A stretch of 64,000 nucleotides of DNA from Bifidobacterium sp. ESL0732 (GCF_029395535.1 NZ_CP113920.1:1488001-1552000), one strand, 5' to 3'. Shown: positions 17,325-27,232, counted from the stretch's first letter. Made by a program: numbers and translations. Notes: generated from the sequence alone by a model not told the origin.

Positions 17325-17491
17325 CGTTGCCCCTCCTTGTCAGATTCTGTTTCCATAGTAACGGATTTCGAGTCTAAATCCCAGTCGTTCGGTGTGCCTC
17401 TGGAATAATGTGATGCATTGAATATTTCTCAGGTGAAAACCGAATATGCCTATCCCCCGTAAGCCGGTTTCCAAGCCCGTGAAACATGATT

Positions 17492-17521
17492 GAAGGGACG
17501 GAACTGACGCTCCGCCCCTTC
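17492..17521 (-). terminator. Hairpin between pflB and pflA
   Basis: 11-bp arms at 17492-17502 and 17511-17521 with one G-T wobble and an 8-base loop, 36 bases after the pflB stop. No long T-run follows, so it may be partial and let some transcripts reach pflA. Confidence 0.6.
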
Positions 17522-17557
17522 AAATCAATTATTCTCCACGTTACCTAAAGGCAACTG

Positions 17558-19933
17558 TCACTCGGTGACAGCACCCTGATGGAACGTACGGGAAATGACA
17601 TCGAGCTGCTGCTCGCGGGTGAGCTTGACGAAGTTCACAGCATAGCCCGAGACGCGCACGGTGAGGTGCGGATACTTCTCAGGATGCGCGACGGCGTCCT
17701 CAAGCTGCTCCTTGCGCAGCACGTTGATGTTGGCGTGGTAGAGGCCATGACCATTGCCGGAATCCAGGATGCCGACGAGGTTGGTGACGCGCTCTTCCTC
17801 GTCACGGCCGAGGCCGTCAGGGGTGATCGTGTTGGTCAGCGAAATGCCGTCCAGCGCGTCGTTGTAGTTGATCTTGCCGACCGAGAACATGGACGGCAGC
17901 ATGCCGTGCGAATCCATGCCGTTCTCCGGGTTGGCACCGGGGGCGTAAGGCTCACCCTTCTTGTGTCCGCTCGGGAAGGAACCGGTCGCCTTGCCGTAGA
18001 CCACGTTGGAGGTGATGGTCAGGATGGACTGGGTCGGAACCGCGTTGCGGTAGACCGGCAGAGCCTTGATCTGATCCATAACCGTGGAGACGGTCCACTT
18101 GGCGAGGTCATCGGCGCGATCATCGTCGTTGCCGTAGATCGGGAAGTCGCCGACCGTGCGATAGCCGACCACCAGGTCGTCGTCCGCGCCTTCGACATAT
18201 TCCTTCTCATGGCCTTCGAGGTTCTTCGCATCCTTGTTGTAGATAGGATAGACCTTCGCATACTTCAGTGCGGAGAGCGAATCTGCAGCAATCGACAGGC
18301 CGGACATGCCGCAGCCGAGGGTGCGGTAGACTTCCTTGTCGTGCAGAGCCATCTCGATGGACTCATACGCATACTTGTCATGCATGTAATGAATGATGTT
18401 CAGCGCTTCGATATAGGTCTCCGAGAGCCACTCAAGGGCCTTCTCGTAGTTGTCCTTGACCTTCTGATAGTCAAGGGTGCCGTCGGCTTCGGGCTTGATC
18501 GGATCAATGATGCCCTTGTCGATGACCTGCATACCGGTCATCTCGTCACGGCCACCGTTGATCGCATAGAGCAGAGCCTTCGCGGAGTTCACACGAGCAC
18601 CGAAGAACTGCATCTGCTTGCCGACACGCATCGGGGAGACGCAGCAAGCGATGGCTGCATCGTCGCCCCAGTGGTTGCGGATGTCGCGGTCGGACTCATA
18701 CTGGATGGCCGAGGTGTTGATGGAGGTACGTGCGCAATAGCGCTTGTAGCCTTCAGGAAGCTTGGCATCCCAGAAGATGGTGATGTTCGGCTCAGGGCCA
18801 GGTCCCAGATGATCGAGGGCCAGGGTGGCGAGCAGACGGAACGAGGTCTTGGTGACCATGTGGCGTCCATCGTCGGCGAAGCCCGCGTCGGACCAGGTGG
18901 CCCAATACGGATCGCCGGAGAAGATGCTGTCATAGTCCTTGGTACGCAGGAAGCGGACGATACGCAGCTTCATGACGAGCTGGTCGATGATCTCCTGAGC
19001 GTCGGACTCGGTGATCTTGCCGGCCTTGAGGTCGCGCTCGAAGTAAGAATCGAAGAAAGCGGAGACACGGCCGAAGCTCATGGCGGCGCCATCCTGGCTC
19101 TTGACGGAGGCGAGATAGCCCATGTAGGTCCACTGCACGGCTTCCTGAGCGGTCTGGGCCGGACGGGAAAGATCGAGGCCATACTCGTTGCCGAGATTGA
19201 TGAGCTGCTTCAGCGCGGTGATCTGATCCGAGTGCTCTTCGCGGAAGCGAATCCAATGCTCGATCTCGGCCTCGGTGAAGTCGTTGCGATAAGGAATCGA
19301 ATCCTTGTCTTCCTTCTTCTTGGCGATCAGATAGTTGACGCCATAGAGAGCGACACGGCGATAGTCGCCGATGATGCGGCCACGGCCGTAGGCATCAGGC
19401 AGACCGGTGAGGATCTTGTTGTGGCGAGCGAGCTTGATCTGCTTGGTGTAGACGCCGAAGACGCCGTCGTTGTGGGTCTTACGATACTTGGTGAAAATAG
19501 TCTTGATGTTGGGGTCAGGCTCTTTTCCGGCCTCAATGATGGCCTGCTCGACCATACGCCAGCCGCCGTTCGGCATCATGGCGCGCTTGCAAGGTTCATC
19601 AGTCTGGATGCCGACGATGACATTATCATGCTCTTTGTCCATGATGTAGCCGGGGCCGAAGTTGTCGATGCCAGCCGGGGTGTGAGTATCGACATCATAC
19701 ACACGCTGCTTACGTTCTACGGCAAGCTGGTTGTTGTCGAGATACTCCCACATTTCCTTCGTCTTCGGGGTCGCCGTGGCGAGGAAGGACTCATCGCCAT
19801 CGTACGGCGTATAGTTCTTCTGAATGAAATCGCGAACATCGATTTCCTTTTGCCAATTCCCTCCGACGAAGCCATTCCAAGCCTTAGCCTGGAGCTCTTC
19901 TTGAGAGAGAGCAGTTTGATCTACTGCGGTCAT
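17558..19933 (-). CDS. pflB: Formate C-acetyltransferase (pyruvate formate-lyase)
   Basis: PFL converts pyruvate and CoA to formate and acetyl-CoA, the branch of the bifid shunt that gives extra ATP with acetate, formate and ethanol as products. The 791-residue protein has the adjacent catalytic cysteines Cys430-Cys431 ([11 protein letters not shown]) and the glycyl-radical site RVSGYAVNF near the C-terminus, with the radical Gly about residue 763. AAGGAG lies 6 bases before the ATG. Two GTGA-N6-TCAC palindromic sites upstream suggest redox or catabolite control. The activase gene pflA follows. Confidence 0.97.
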   Translation of the reverse strand: MTAVDQTALSQEELQAKAWNGFVGGNWQKEIDVRDFIQKNYTPYDGDESFLATATPKTKEMWEYLDNNQLAVERKQRVYDVDTHTPAGIDNFGPGYIMDKEHDNVIVGIQTDEPCKRAMMPNGGWRMVEQAIIEAGKEPDPNIKTIFTKYRKTHNDGVFGVYTKQIKLARHNKILTGLPDAYGRGRIIGDYRRVALYGVNYLIAKKKEDKDSIPYRNDFTEAEIEHWIRFREEHSDQITALKQLINLGNEYGLDLSRPAQTAQEAVQWTYMGYLASVKSQDGAAMSFGRVSAFFDSYFERDLKAGKITESDAQEIIDQLVMKLRIVRFLRTKDYDSIFSGDPYWATWSDAGFADDGRHMVTKTSFRLLATLALDHLGPGPEPNITIFWDAKLPEGYKRYCARTSINTSAIQYESDRDIRNHWGDDAAIACCVSPMRVGKQMQFFGARVNSAKALLYAINGGRDEMTGMQVIDKGIIDPIKPEADGTLDYQKVKDNYEKALEWLSETYIEALNIIHYMHDKYAYESIEMALHDKEVYRTLGCGMSGLSIAADSLSALKYAKVYPIYNKDAKNLEGHEKEYVEGADDDLVVGYRTVGDFPIYGNDDDRADDLAKWTVSTVMDQIKALPVYRNAVPTQSILTITSNVVYGKATGSFPSGHKKGEPYAPGANPENGMDSHGMLPSMFSVGKINYNDALDGISLTNTITPDGLGRDEEERVTNLVGILDSGNGHGLYHANINVLRKEQLEDAVAHPEKYPHLTVRVSGYAVNFVKLTREQQLDVISRTFHQGAVTE

Positions 19934-20025
19934 TTAGCACTCCTTATTAGTGGAGCAACGCATCTTCACGTTGCGTTCATTTACCATTGTAGAGTGGTTT
20001 GCGTCACAGGCATGTCCAAATCGGT

Positions 20026-20039
20026 GTGACCTACATCAC
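20026..20039. promoter_or_regulatory. GTGA-N6-TCAC operator-like site, proximal to pflB
   Basis: GTGA at 20026-20029 and TCAC at 20036-20039 with six bases between. This matches the consensus shared by CRP/FNR-family sites and the NADH-responsive repressor Rex. It lies about 95 bases upstream of the pflB start. Confidence 0.55.
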
Positions 20040-20166
20040 TTTTTTGCTTTTCCGTCTTTAGCTTTGATTTTCACAAATGTTTGAAAATCGCATAAACCCA
20101 ATAACGACAACGGTTGTGCGGATTATTGCCGATTCCGAATTTGACTCATCTACAAGTCAAAAAAAT

Positions 20167-20180
20167 GTGATGTACATCAC
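20167..20180. promoter_or_regulatory. GTGA-N6-TCAC operator-like site, distal to pflB
   Basis: GTGATGTACATCAC is a perfect 14-base palindrome embedded in flanking A and T runs. It repeats the proximal site 141 bases away (an almost whole number of helical turns). A Rex- or CRP/FNR-type regulator acting on pflB is inferred. Confidence 0.6.
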
Positions 20181-20204
20181 TTTTTATATTAAGAGATAAA
20201 AAAT

Positions 20205-20238
20205 CTGGTCAATATATCACTATTTGACTATTGACCAG
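20205..20238 (-). terminator. Terminator after the small SPOR-like protein gene
   Basis: Perfect 10-bp arms (20205-20214 and 20229-20238) followed on the minus strand by ATTTTTTATC, 28 bases after the stop of the small gene. Confidence 0.85.
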
Positions 20239-20265
20239 TTATTCGTTCTCGTTAAAGAACAACAA

Positions 20266-20523
20266 TCATGACTCTTGGGTTTCCGACTCGTCATCGCTGC
20301 CGGAATCATTGTCCCAAGCGTTCCATTTACGGTTCTGTTCATCCCAGATCAGGTTGCGTTCCTTGACGATCTTCCAAGCGTCTTCGGCATCCTTGCGGGA
20401 CTTGTATGGGCCACTGCGCTGGCCGACCGGCGAGAGCTTGCCCAGCTCGGGCTTACCCGTGACCGTATTGAAATACCATTGTTTATTGTCGTCGTTGGTG
20501 TTTTGATTATCGTCAGCCATCAT
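20266..20523 (-). CDS. Small conserved actinobacterial protein (SPOR-like)
   Basis: An 85-residue acidic, soluble protein. The core WYFNTVTGKPELG, then RSGPYKSRKDAEDAWKIVKERN and WNAWD resembles a family of 60-90-residue actinobacterial proteins usually annotated as SPOR-domain or hypothetical. The function is unknown. The tail is nearly all Asp, Glu and Ser. GAGGGGAA lies about 8 bases before the first of two tandem ATG codons. It follows nadE (93 bases) on the same strand and precedes a terminator, so it may be the last gene of that unit. Confidence 0.75.
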   Translation of the reverse strand: MMADDNQNTNDDNKQWYFNTVTGKPELGKLSPVGQRSGPYKSRKDAEDAWKIVKERNLIWDEQNRKWNAWDNDSGSDDESETQES

Positions 20524-20615
20524 AAATAATTCCCCTCATCAGTAAGGCATAAGCCTTTTAACTTTAACCCAGATTGGCGCACTTCTTTTCGGCTCTCCCC
20601 TCAGCGTATGCGCCG

Positions 20616-22322
20616 TTACTCGCGGAAGGCACTGGTCACTGGCAGTCGACGGTCGCGTCCGAAAGCCAGTGAAGTGACCTTGGGACCCAGCGGATACTGG
20701 CGACGTTTCCATTCGGCGCGATCGACCAGGCGCATCACCGTGTCCACCGTCTTCTCGTCGAAGCCGTCTTTCAAGAGATCCGCGCGGCCGTGGGCCTTTT
20801 CGATATAGGCCTCAAGGACCTTGTCGAGGAGCGCATATTCCGGCAGTGAATCGGAATCCTTCTGGCCGGGGTGCAGCTCGGCGCTCGGAGCCTTTTCGAT
20901 GCTGGCGACAGGGATCATCACACCGTCCTTGAGAGGTACGCCCGCTCCCCCGTTTTCGTTGCCGACGATCTGCAAACCCCCGACACCGATGCCTGCCGCA
21001 GCAGCGCGGTTGCGCCAACGGGAAAGTTCCCAGACGCGAGTCTTCAAAAGGTCCTTAATCGGGGCATAGCCGCCGACGGCATCGCCGTAAATGGTGGAAT
21101 AGCCACAGGCCAGCTCGGACTTGTTGCCGGTGGCGAGCGCCAGCAGGTTCTTGGAGTTCGAATAGGCCATTACGATGACGCCACGGATGCGCGCCTGAAG
21201 GTTTTCGGCGGCAACACCCTCCAAGCCAAGCTGGGACTGGAAGGCTTTGAACAGCGGTTCGATGGGCTGGACGTCGTAGTGGGCACCGATGTTGTGCGCC
21301 AAGTCGGCAGCGTCGTCTTTGGACCCGTCCGATGAGTACATGCTCGGCATGGAGACACCCTGCACATTCTCTCCACCTATGGCGTCCGCAGCCATTGCGG
21401 CTACCAACGCCGAATCAATGCCACCGGAAAGGCCGAGCACCACACCGGTGAAATGATTCTTCGCCATGTAGTCCTTGAGTCCCAGAACACAGGCTGTATA
21501 GACCTCTTCGTCCCGATCACGCAACGCGGCGAGCGTGCCAACCTTTTGATGCTCGGCTGCCGAATCGTAATCGAAATAGCTCAGGTCTTCGACGAACATC
21601 GGCGAGCGCTCGAGAAGCATGCCATCGGCATCGACAACGAAGCTGCCTCCGTCGAAAATCAAGTCGTCCTGACCGCCGACCTGGTTCAGATAAATAAGCG
21701 GAGCATCCATCTCATGGGCACGCCGAACAGCCAGATCCTGCCGAGTATGGGTTTTGCCCTCTTCATAAGGCGAACCGTTGATTGTCAGCAAGACATCGAT
21801 ACCCTGGCCAGCCAGCTCAGCCACAGGACCACCGTCCTGCCAGATGTCCTCGCAGATGGCCACGCCGACTTTCACGCCGTCGATATCAAGAATGACCGAA
21901 TGCTGCCCGGACTCGAAGATACGGAACTCGTCGAACACGCCGTAATTCGGCAGGAAATGCTTGTCATAGGTCGACCACACGGAACCAGAGTGGAGCACCA
22001 CCAAACGGTTGGTGGGCTTGCCGTCGATATCGGTCGCCGAAGAGGTTCCTACGGTACCGACCACCACGTAAAGGTCACCCAGACCTTCTTTTTCGAGCGT
22101 TTTTGCCAGCTCATCGGCTTTGTCCGCTGCGGCCTTGCGGAAGGTGGCACGGAATGCCAAATCCTCAATGGGATAACCTGTCAGCGTCATCTCAGGAAAA
22201 ACGACGACCTGCGAGTGGTTGAGCGCGGCCTTGCGCGAGAATTGCAGGACGGTGGCGGCATTGCCGTTGAGGTCGCCCACGCAGGTGTCGATCTGGGCCA
22301 AAGCGAAACGTAGTTGTGTCAT
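20616..22322 (-). CDS. nadE: Glutamine-dependent NAD+ synthetase
   Basis: It makes NAD+ from nicotinic acid adenine dinucleotide, ATP and glutamine in the last step of NAD synthesis. The 568-residue protein has an N-terminal nitrilase-like glutaminase domain (from MTQLRFALAQ; catalytic Glu in FPEMTLTGYP, Lys in the EEGKTHTR region and Cys in VAICEDIW) and a C-terminal synthetase domain with the P-loop-like LGLSGGIDSAL. The upstream 30 codons of the open frame look non-coding, so I took the ATG at 22322, where homologous sequence begins. It is probably transcribed with the following small SPOR-like gene. Confidence 0.95.
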   Translation of the reverse strand: MTQLRFALAQIDTCVGDLNGNAATVLQFSRKAALNHSQVVVFPEMTLTGYPIEDLAFRATFRKAAADKADELAKTLEKEGLGDLYVVVGTVGTSSATDIDGKPTNRLVVLHSGSVWSTYDKHFLPNYGVFDEFRIFESGQHSVILDIDGVKVGVAICEDIWQDGGPVAELAGQGIDVLLTINGSPYEEGKTHTRQDLAVRRAHEMDAPLIYLNQVGGQDDLIFDGGSFVVDADGMLLERSPMFVEDLSYFDYDSAAEHQKVGTLAALRDRDEEVYTACVLGLKDYMAKNHFTGVVLGLSGGIDSALVAAMAADAIGGENVQGVSMPSMYSSDGSKDDAADLAHNIGAHYDVQPIEPLFKAFQSQLGLEGVAAENLQARIRGVIVMAYSNSKNLLALATGNKSELACGYSTIYGDAVGGYAPIKDLLKTRVWELSRWRNRAAAAGIGVGGLQIVGNENGGAGVPLKDGVMIPVASIEKAPSAELHPGQKDSDSLPEYALLDKVLEAYIEKAHGRADLLKDGFDEKTVDTVMRLVDRAEWKRRQYPLGPKVTSLAFGRDRRLPVTSAFRE

Positions 22323-22505
22323 GTCTTCATCATATCCGCTTGCCTGTCGCTTTTGCTCGATACTTGAAACAATATGACTGCATGAATGTCTTCTTGGCCA
22401 CATGCCGCACAACCAATATAGCTATAAAGCATGGGTTATAGCAATGCCGCCCTGTCCAAAGGCAAAGACGGCATCGCCACAAATCAGGCGGTTAAAGGCG
22501 AAAAC

Positions 22506-23654
22506 TCAGGCGAGTTCGCTTTCGACCCGCAGCAAAGCGTTGACCAAGAACTCCGCGGTGGGCTTTATGGCTCCGTCCAAGGCCACGAATTCGGGATTGT
22601 GGATGCCGTGATGACCGGGCTGGCCGTTGGAACCAATCGAGCCGAAGACGAGCGGGCCCAACTGCTGGAAGTCCGCAAAGTCCTCGCCGCCCATCGACGT
22701 GATGACTGGGACGGAGGTCGCGTAACTTGGCACGTCATCGGCCACGGGCCCAATCAGCGTTTCGTCACTGACCAGCGGGACTGCAAGTTCGTTCCAATCG
22801 ATGTCGGCTGTAATATCGTAGGCCGCTGCAGTAGATTCGACGATCGCGCGGAAACGACGGGTTACCAAATCGTGGTCATCCTTGTAGAAATAGCGAACGG
22901 TGCCAAGGAATCCGGCGGTATCAGGGATCACGTTCCACACGTCACCGCCATGCACCTCCGTGATGGAAAGAACGACAGGACGGAACGGATCGATATTGCG
23001 GCTGACAATGGTTTGCAACGAGAGGATCGTGGACGCGAGCGCCTCGATGGGGCCAGTGCCGCAATGGGGTTTGCCGGCATGGGTGCCTTCTGCGTGGAAC
23101 GTGACGGCGAAGCTGACGCAACCGGCCATCATCGGGTCCTTGCTCACCGCGATTTCACCGGGCTTGTGGTCTGGGGTGTTATGCGTGCCGATGAGCGCAT
23201 CGACCTTGCCCAGAGCGCCGGTCTCGATGACGTGGCGAGCGCCTCTGCCGGTCTCTTCGGCGGGCTGGAAAAGGATGACGGCGGTGCCGTGAATCTGGTC
23301 ACGGTGCTCGGCCAGCCAGAAGGCGGCGGCGAGCAGACCGGTCATGTGGATATCGTGGCCGCAGCCGTGCATCACGCCGGGGTTCTTGGAAGTGAAGGGA
23401 AGGCCCGACTGCTCGTGAATGGGCAGGCCGTCGATATCCGCGCGAAGCACAACGCGCGGACCGGGCTGATCACCCTTGATTTCGGCCACCAATCCGGTCT
23501 CGAGCGCAGTATCCAAGACCTCGATGCCGTGCGAGGCAAGCTGGTCACGCAGGAATTTGGTGGTCTCATATTCTTTGAAACCGAGTTCCGGATATTGATG
23601 AAGATGATGCCTGATGGTAATCAGATCTTCGGAAATCTCAACATGCTCTGTCAT
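22506..23654 (-). CDS. M20-family amidohydrolase
   Basis: A zinc metallopeptidase-family amidase of 382 residues, related to hippurate hydrolases, N-acetyl-diaminopimelate deacetylases and aminoacylases. The metal-binding motifs are GCGHDIHMTGLL, EETGRGARHVIE and the late MGGEDFADF. The dimerisation domain lies in the middle. The substrate is uncertain; the neighbouring methionine importer makes an N-acyl-methionine or other amino-acid conjugate possible, but that is inference. AGAAAGAG precedes the ATG at 23654; the frame runs 14 codons further up without support. A long, possibly structured leader separates it from the MetQ-like gene. Confidence 0.9.
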   Translation of the reverse strand: MTEHVEISEDLITIRHHLHQYPELGFKEYETTKFLRDQLASHGIEVLDTALETGLVAEIKGDQPGPRVVLRADIDGLPIHEQSGLPFTSKNPGVMHGCGHDIHMTGLLAAAFWLAEHRDQIHGTAVILFQPAEETGRGARHVIETGALGKVDALIGTHNTPDHKPGEIAVSKDPMMAGCVSFAVTFHAEGTHAGKPHCGTGPIEALASTILSLQTIVSRNIDPFRPVVLSITEVHGGDVWNVIPDTAGFLGTVRYFYKDDHDLVTRRFRAIVESTAAAYDITADIDWNELAVPLVSDETLIGPVADDVPSYATSVPVITSMGGEDFADFQQLGPLVFGSIGSNGQPGHHGIHNPEFVALDGAIKPTAEFLVNALLRVESELA

Positions 23655-23791
23655 AATGTAATACTCTTTCTTTTTGTTCCTAATCAAGAATAGCAATGGG
23701 TTCTTGTATCTGAAACGTCAAACAAATTCGTCAAAAGTCCTAAACGGCAAAACCGTAGCGACTTTGGAAAAACCGATGACGAAAAACTGAA

Positions 23792-23874
23792 AGCCTGTAA
23801 GCAAGATATGGTCACACGACCCTTGCGGAAAACCGGCAACTCGCGATCTGTCTCGCTTCCAAGTTTTACAGGCT
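23792..23874 (-). other. Long-range inverted repeat between metQ-like gene 1 and the M20 gene
   Basis: AGCCTGTAA at 23792-23800 and TTACAGGCT at 23866-23874 pair across a 65-base loop, right after the MetQ stop. It could be a termination structure or a structured leader of the M20 gene. No known riboswitch class was recognised. Confidence 0.35.
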
Positions 23875-23880
23875 CACGCC

Positions 23881-24894
23881 TCACGCCCCCTGGGACTTGC
23901 GCATGTCGCTTTCGACGTCGCTCAGGAAGCCTCGGAGCTGCGAGCCCGTGTATTGGTCGGCGAAAACGCAGGTGCCCTTGGACTTCTGCTGCAACGCGGC
24001 CTTGAACTCCTTGGTGTGAGAGATGCCTGCGAGCTTGAGGTAAAGCGGGTTGTTGATGTCCGCCTTCTTGACGATGAAGACGTTGATGTAGGGACGGGCA
24101 TGGTTGCTGTGCGGGTCGTCGCGGAAAATCGACTCTGAGGGCTTGAGCCCGGCGTCGGCGACGAAGTCGTTGTTCATGATGCCGGCGGCGACATCCGGGT
24201 CATTGAGCGACTTGGGGACTTGGGCCCCTTTGACCGGCACGACCTTGACCTTGGAATTGGCTTCGTCAAGATCGGCCTGCGAAGTGAACGGGGTCCACGG
24301 ATGCTTGAGCTTGATGAGCTTGGCCTGGTCGAGCACGCCCAGAGCTCGGGAAAGATTGGTTTCGTCGTTCGGCACAGGGATACTGGCTCCAGCAGGAATT
24401 TGGGAGACATCCTTGTACTTGGTGGAGTACATCCCGAGCGGGAAGACGCCGGTGGCGCCGATGGGCTGCAGATCCTTGTGGCTCTTGACGTTGTAGTTGG
24501 CGAGCAACAGGATATGCTGCGACTCGTTCATGTCAAGGCTGCCGGAATCCACCGCAGGGTCTTCGGAAGTGTAATCCTGGAAATCAACCAATTGCACCGA
24601 AATGCCAAGCTTCTGCGCCTGCTGCTTGAAAACCACCCAGTCGGGGTTCGTAACACCGACCACGCCGATCTTGACAGGATTGGAAGGCGTTCCTTTCGCC
24701 GCACTTGCTTTCTTGGCGGCGAAACCACGGTAGCCGAAGAAGGCAAGCGCCGCAAGCAGCACAACAACGATGACCGCGATGACGACGTTTCGTTTCGTAT
24801 GATTGACGCGGACGGGCTCTTCTGGACCTAGACCACCGGCCGAAAGCGGGCTCAGATCCGGATTGGATTGCGTATTGGGATTTGACGATGACAT
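23881..24894 (-). CDS. metQ: MetQ/NlpA-family substrate-binding protein, membrane-anchored (copy 1)
   Basis: The binding component of a methionine ABC importer. The 337-residue protein has a polar N-terminus, one transmembrane helix at about residues 37-56 (NVVIAVIVVVLLAALAFFGY) and the NlpA-type domain from NPVKIGVVGV onward. There is no lipobox cysteine, although most Gram-positive MetQ proteins are lipoproteins; this one should be held by an uncleaved N-terminal helix. AGGGGA precedes the ATG at 24894. It lies downstream of metI beyond a terminator, so it probably has its own promoter. Copy 2, upstream of metN, is a close paralogue with the same architecture. Confidence 0.92.
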   Translation of the reverse strand: MSSSNPNTQSNPDLSPLSAGGLGPEEPVRVNHTKRNVVIAVIVVVLLAALAFFGYRGFAAKKASAAKGTPSNPVKIGVVGVTNPDWVVFKQQAQKLGISVQLVDFQDYTSEDPAVDSGSLDMNESQHILLLANYNVKSHKDLQPIGATGVFPLGMYSTKYKDVSQIPAGASIPVPNDETNLSRALGVLDQAKLIKLKHPWTPFTSQADLDEANSKVKVVPVKGAQVPKSLNDPDVAAGIMNNDFVADAGLKPSESIFRDDPHSNHARPYINVFIVKKADINNPLYLKLAGISHTKEFKAALQQKSKGTCVFADQYTGSQLRGFLSDVESDMRKSQGA

Positions 24895-24994
24895 GTGTTC
24901 CCCTATTGCTGATTGCTGATTGTTGCTATGTCTTGATGGCAAGGATACACGGCAGAAATGGCGGGAAATATCAAAAAATCAAAAATGACTATCC

Positions 24995-25008
24995 GTATTC
25001 ATTATGAC
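24995..25008 (-). promoter_or_regulatory. Motif shared upstream of both metQ genes (copy 1)
   Basis: TATTCATTATGAC (plus strand) about 100 bases before metQ copy 1 matches CATTCGTTATAAC before copy 2. Read on the minus strand the shared core contains CATAAT or TATAAC, so it may be a -10 box or an operator. Confidence 0.35.
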
Positions 25009-25080
25009 ACGCATAAAAACCTTGCTATTCCGGCAATCAGACAGCCAAGCTATAGCCCGAAAGCCACGGAAATAAAAAGA

Positions 25081-25120
25081 AACGTCCGCTTTCTACCGTT
25101 ATGAGCAGAAAGCGGACGTT
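25081..25120 (-). terminator. Terminator after metI
   Basis: Perfect 14-bp arms (25081-25094 and 25107-25120) followed on the minus strand by TTCTTTTTATTT. It closes the metQ-metN-metI unit and separates it from metQ copy 1. Confidence 0.92.
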
Positions 25121-25192
25121 GCAACCATCGGCTTCGTTGTGCCGGATATATTTCCTTGACCCAGCAAAGACTCAACAAGCGAAAGGACGAAG

Positions 25193-25927
25193 TTACTTCT
25201 GACGCTTGAGGATACGCTTGGCCAGCATGTTCGCGATGGCCTGCACAACCTGAACCAGCACGATCATGATGATCACGGCCGTCCAAGTGACGGCGGGATC
25301 AAACTTCTGGTAGCCATAGGAAATCGCGAAATTACCAAGGCCACCACCGCCGATGTAGCCGGCCATGGCCGACATATCAAGAATGGAGATGAAGAGGAAC
25401 GCATAGGCCAGGATGAGCGGGCCGAGCGCTTCGGGGATGAGAACGGTACGGATGATGGTGAAAGTGGAGGCGCCCATAGAACGCGCCGCCTCGATCACTC
25501 CCCTGTCGACCGGCACGAGATTCTGCTCGACAAGCCTTGACGTGGCGAAAGTGGCCATGATGATCATCGGGAAAATCGCCGCAGCCGTGCCGATCGAGGT
25601 ACCAACGACCTTCATGGTCAGAGGCTGAATCGCCGCCAGGAAGATGATGAACGGGATAGGCCGGACGATATTGACGATGATGTCAAGGATGCGGTAGACC
25701 ACCGAATTTTCGAAAAGATTGCCCGGTCGCGTGCCGTAAAGGATGACACCCAAAACAAGACCCAAAATGCCGCCGACGACGAGGGTGATGAACACCATTT
25801 CCAGGGTTTGAGCAATGGATTGGAACAGCATCGGCTTCAGAATTGACCAATCCTGATTCGCCGCCAGAGTGATGGTTCCCATTGGCTTTGCCGCCAACGA
25901 ACCGGTTATGACATTGAAAGTACTCAT
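25193..25927 (-). CDS. metI: Methionine ABC transporter permease
   Basis: The membrane subunit of the MetNI importer. The 244-residue protein has five or six transmembrane segments and the permease coupling motif EAARSMGASTFTIIRTVLIPEA near residue 150, which contacts the ATPase. Its ATG overlaps the metN stop by one base (TGATG), showing translational coupling. A strong terminator follows. Confidence 0.94.
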   Translation of the reverse strand: MSTFNVITGSLAAKPMGTITLAANQDWSILKPMLFQSIAQTLEMVFITLVVGGILGLVLGVILYGTRPGNLFENSVVYRILDIIVNIVRPIPFIIFLAAIQPLTMKVVGTSIGTAAAIFPMIIMATFATSRLVEQNLVPVDRGVIEAARSMGASTFTIIRTVLIPEALGPLILAYAFLFISILDMSAMAGYIGGGGLGNFAISYGYQKFDPAVTWTAVIIMIVLVQVVQAIANMLAKRILKRQK

Positions 25928-27123
25928 CAGGCCTGTTCCTCTTTCCCATTGCTATCCGCGCTTCTGGACCCTATAGTGTCATTGTCGTTTGCGGGATGCG
26001 CCTTCAAACCGTGCAACGGCGTCGAAACCGCCGTGGCATAATCCACCGGCGACTGCGACGTACCGAAATCGAACACGTCACTGTCGCGCGACAATTCGTT
26101 AAGGAACCTATCGATGACCGATGGCTCTCCGGCCAACTCGTAAGTCATGGCGCCGATCGCATAACCGGTGACGGTATCGATGCCGCCATAAATCAGATTG
26201 GTGGAAACGCCGTATTTGGCGATAAGCCCTGAAATATTCTGGCCGGATGACGGTACTACCGAATTGTCCAACTCGTTACGTGCATCTTTCTGCCGAATAA
26301 GCACGGTGACGATACGGCCGTACCACTGCCTGTGCATGTCGGCGACACGCTCGGAATCGGGAATGCCGGAAATAGCCGTGGCTATGAAACGCTTGGTAAT
26401 CTCCTGTTTCGGCGCGGCGAAGACGCTATACGCATCGCCCCTCTCGACCACACGGCCATCGCTCATCACGGCGATCCGGTTGGCGATCTTCTGCACGACG
26501 TTCATCTGGTGGGTGATAAGCACAATGGTGACACCCAGCTGCCGGTTGATCTGCTGCAAGAGGTCGAGCACCTCCCCCGTGGTCTCCGGGTCAAGGGCGC
26601 TGGTCGCCTCATCTGCCAGAAGGATTTCGGGATTCGTGGCCAACGCCCGAGCAATGCCGACACGCTGCTTTTGACCGCCGGAAAGCTGCGAAGGATATTT
26701 GTTGGCGTGTTCCTCAAGACCCACGAATTTCAGAAGTTGGTTGACGCGGCGCTCTTGATAGTCCTTGCGCCAGTGATCGAGCACCAGCGGGTAGGCGATG
26801 TTCTGAGCCACGGTCTTGGTGGAGAAAAGGTTGAACTGTTGGAAGATCATGCCGATCTTACGACGCAGCGGACGCAGACCTGATTCGTTCAATCCGGTGA
26901 TGTCCTGGCCCAGAACGTGAACCGACCCGGAGGTGGGACGCTCCAAAGCGTTGATCATGCGCACCAGCGTCGATTTGCCAGCGCCGGAGTAGCCGATGAT
27001 GCCGAAAACGTCCCCTTTGTTGATGCTCAGCGACACGTCATCGACCGCACGCATCGGCTTCTTTTTGTCTTTCGACTTGAATTCCTTGACCACATGGTCG
27101 AGCTCGATGATTGCCTCGCTCAT
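25927..27123 (-). CDS. metN: Methionine ABC transporter ATP-binding protein
   Basis: The ATPase that drives methionine import. The 398-residue protein shows Walker A GYSGAGKST (about residues 39-47), the ABC signature LSGGQKQR and Walker B ILLADEAT. The C-terminal NIL domain (from about residue 285) normally binds methionine and shuts down transport when the cell is replete. A further tail of about 45 residues is unusual and of unknown role. The gene is coupled to metI by a one-base overlap and follows metQ copy 2 after a 110-base gap with a hairpin. Confidence 0.95.
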   Translation of the reverse strand: MSEAIIELDHVVKEFKSKDKKKPMRAVDDVSLSINKGDVFGIIGYSGAGKSTLVRMINALERPTSGSVHVLGQDITGLNESGLRPLRRKIGMIFQQFNLFSTKTVAQNIAYPLVLDHWRKDYQERRVNQLLKFVGLEEHANKYPSQLSGGQKQRVGIARALATNPEILLADEATSALDPETTGEVLDLLQQINRQLGVTIVLITHQMNVVQKIANRIAVMSDGRVVERGDAYSVFAAPKQEITKRFIATAISGIPDSERVADMHRQWYGRIVTVLIRQKDARNELDNSVVPSSGQNISGLIAKYGVSTNLIYGGIDTVTGYAIGAMTYELAGEPSVIDRFLNELSRDSDVFDFGTSQSPVDYATAVSTPLHGLKAHPANDNDTIGSRSADSNGKEEQA

Positions 27124-27181
27124 ATTCTCTATCCCTCGCCTCTTAAAATCCTGCCTAAAGTTCCTGACTGAGTATATACCT

Positions 27182-27218
27182 CAGCCGATCGGCGGCTAAC
27201 TAGACCGTCGATCGGCTG
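27182..27218 (-). terminator. Hairpin between metQ copy 2 and metN
   Basis: 10-bp GC-rich arms at 27182-27191 and 27209-27218 without a T-run. It may act as a partial terminator or stabiliser so that more binding protein than ATPase is made. Confidence 0.5.
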
Positions 27219-27232
27219 GAACTATAACAATG

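Noticed and set aside
17579..20029. 816-codon open frame on the plus strand opposite pflB
   Set aside because: Mirror frame produced by the GC-biased codon use of pflB; pflB itself is unmistakable, and the antisense frame shows no recognisable protein features or ribosome binding site.
22431..23693. 420-codon open frame opposite the M20 amidohydrolase
   Set aside because: Shadow frame; M20 metal-binding motifs are on the minus strand.
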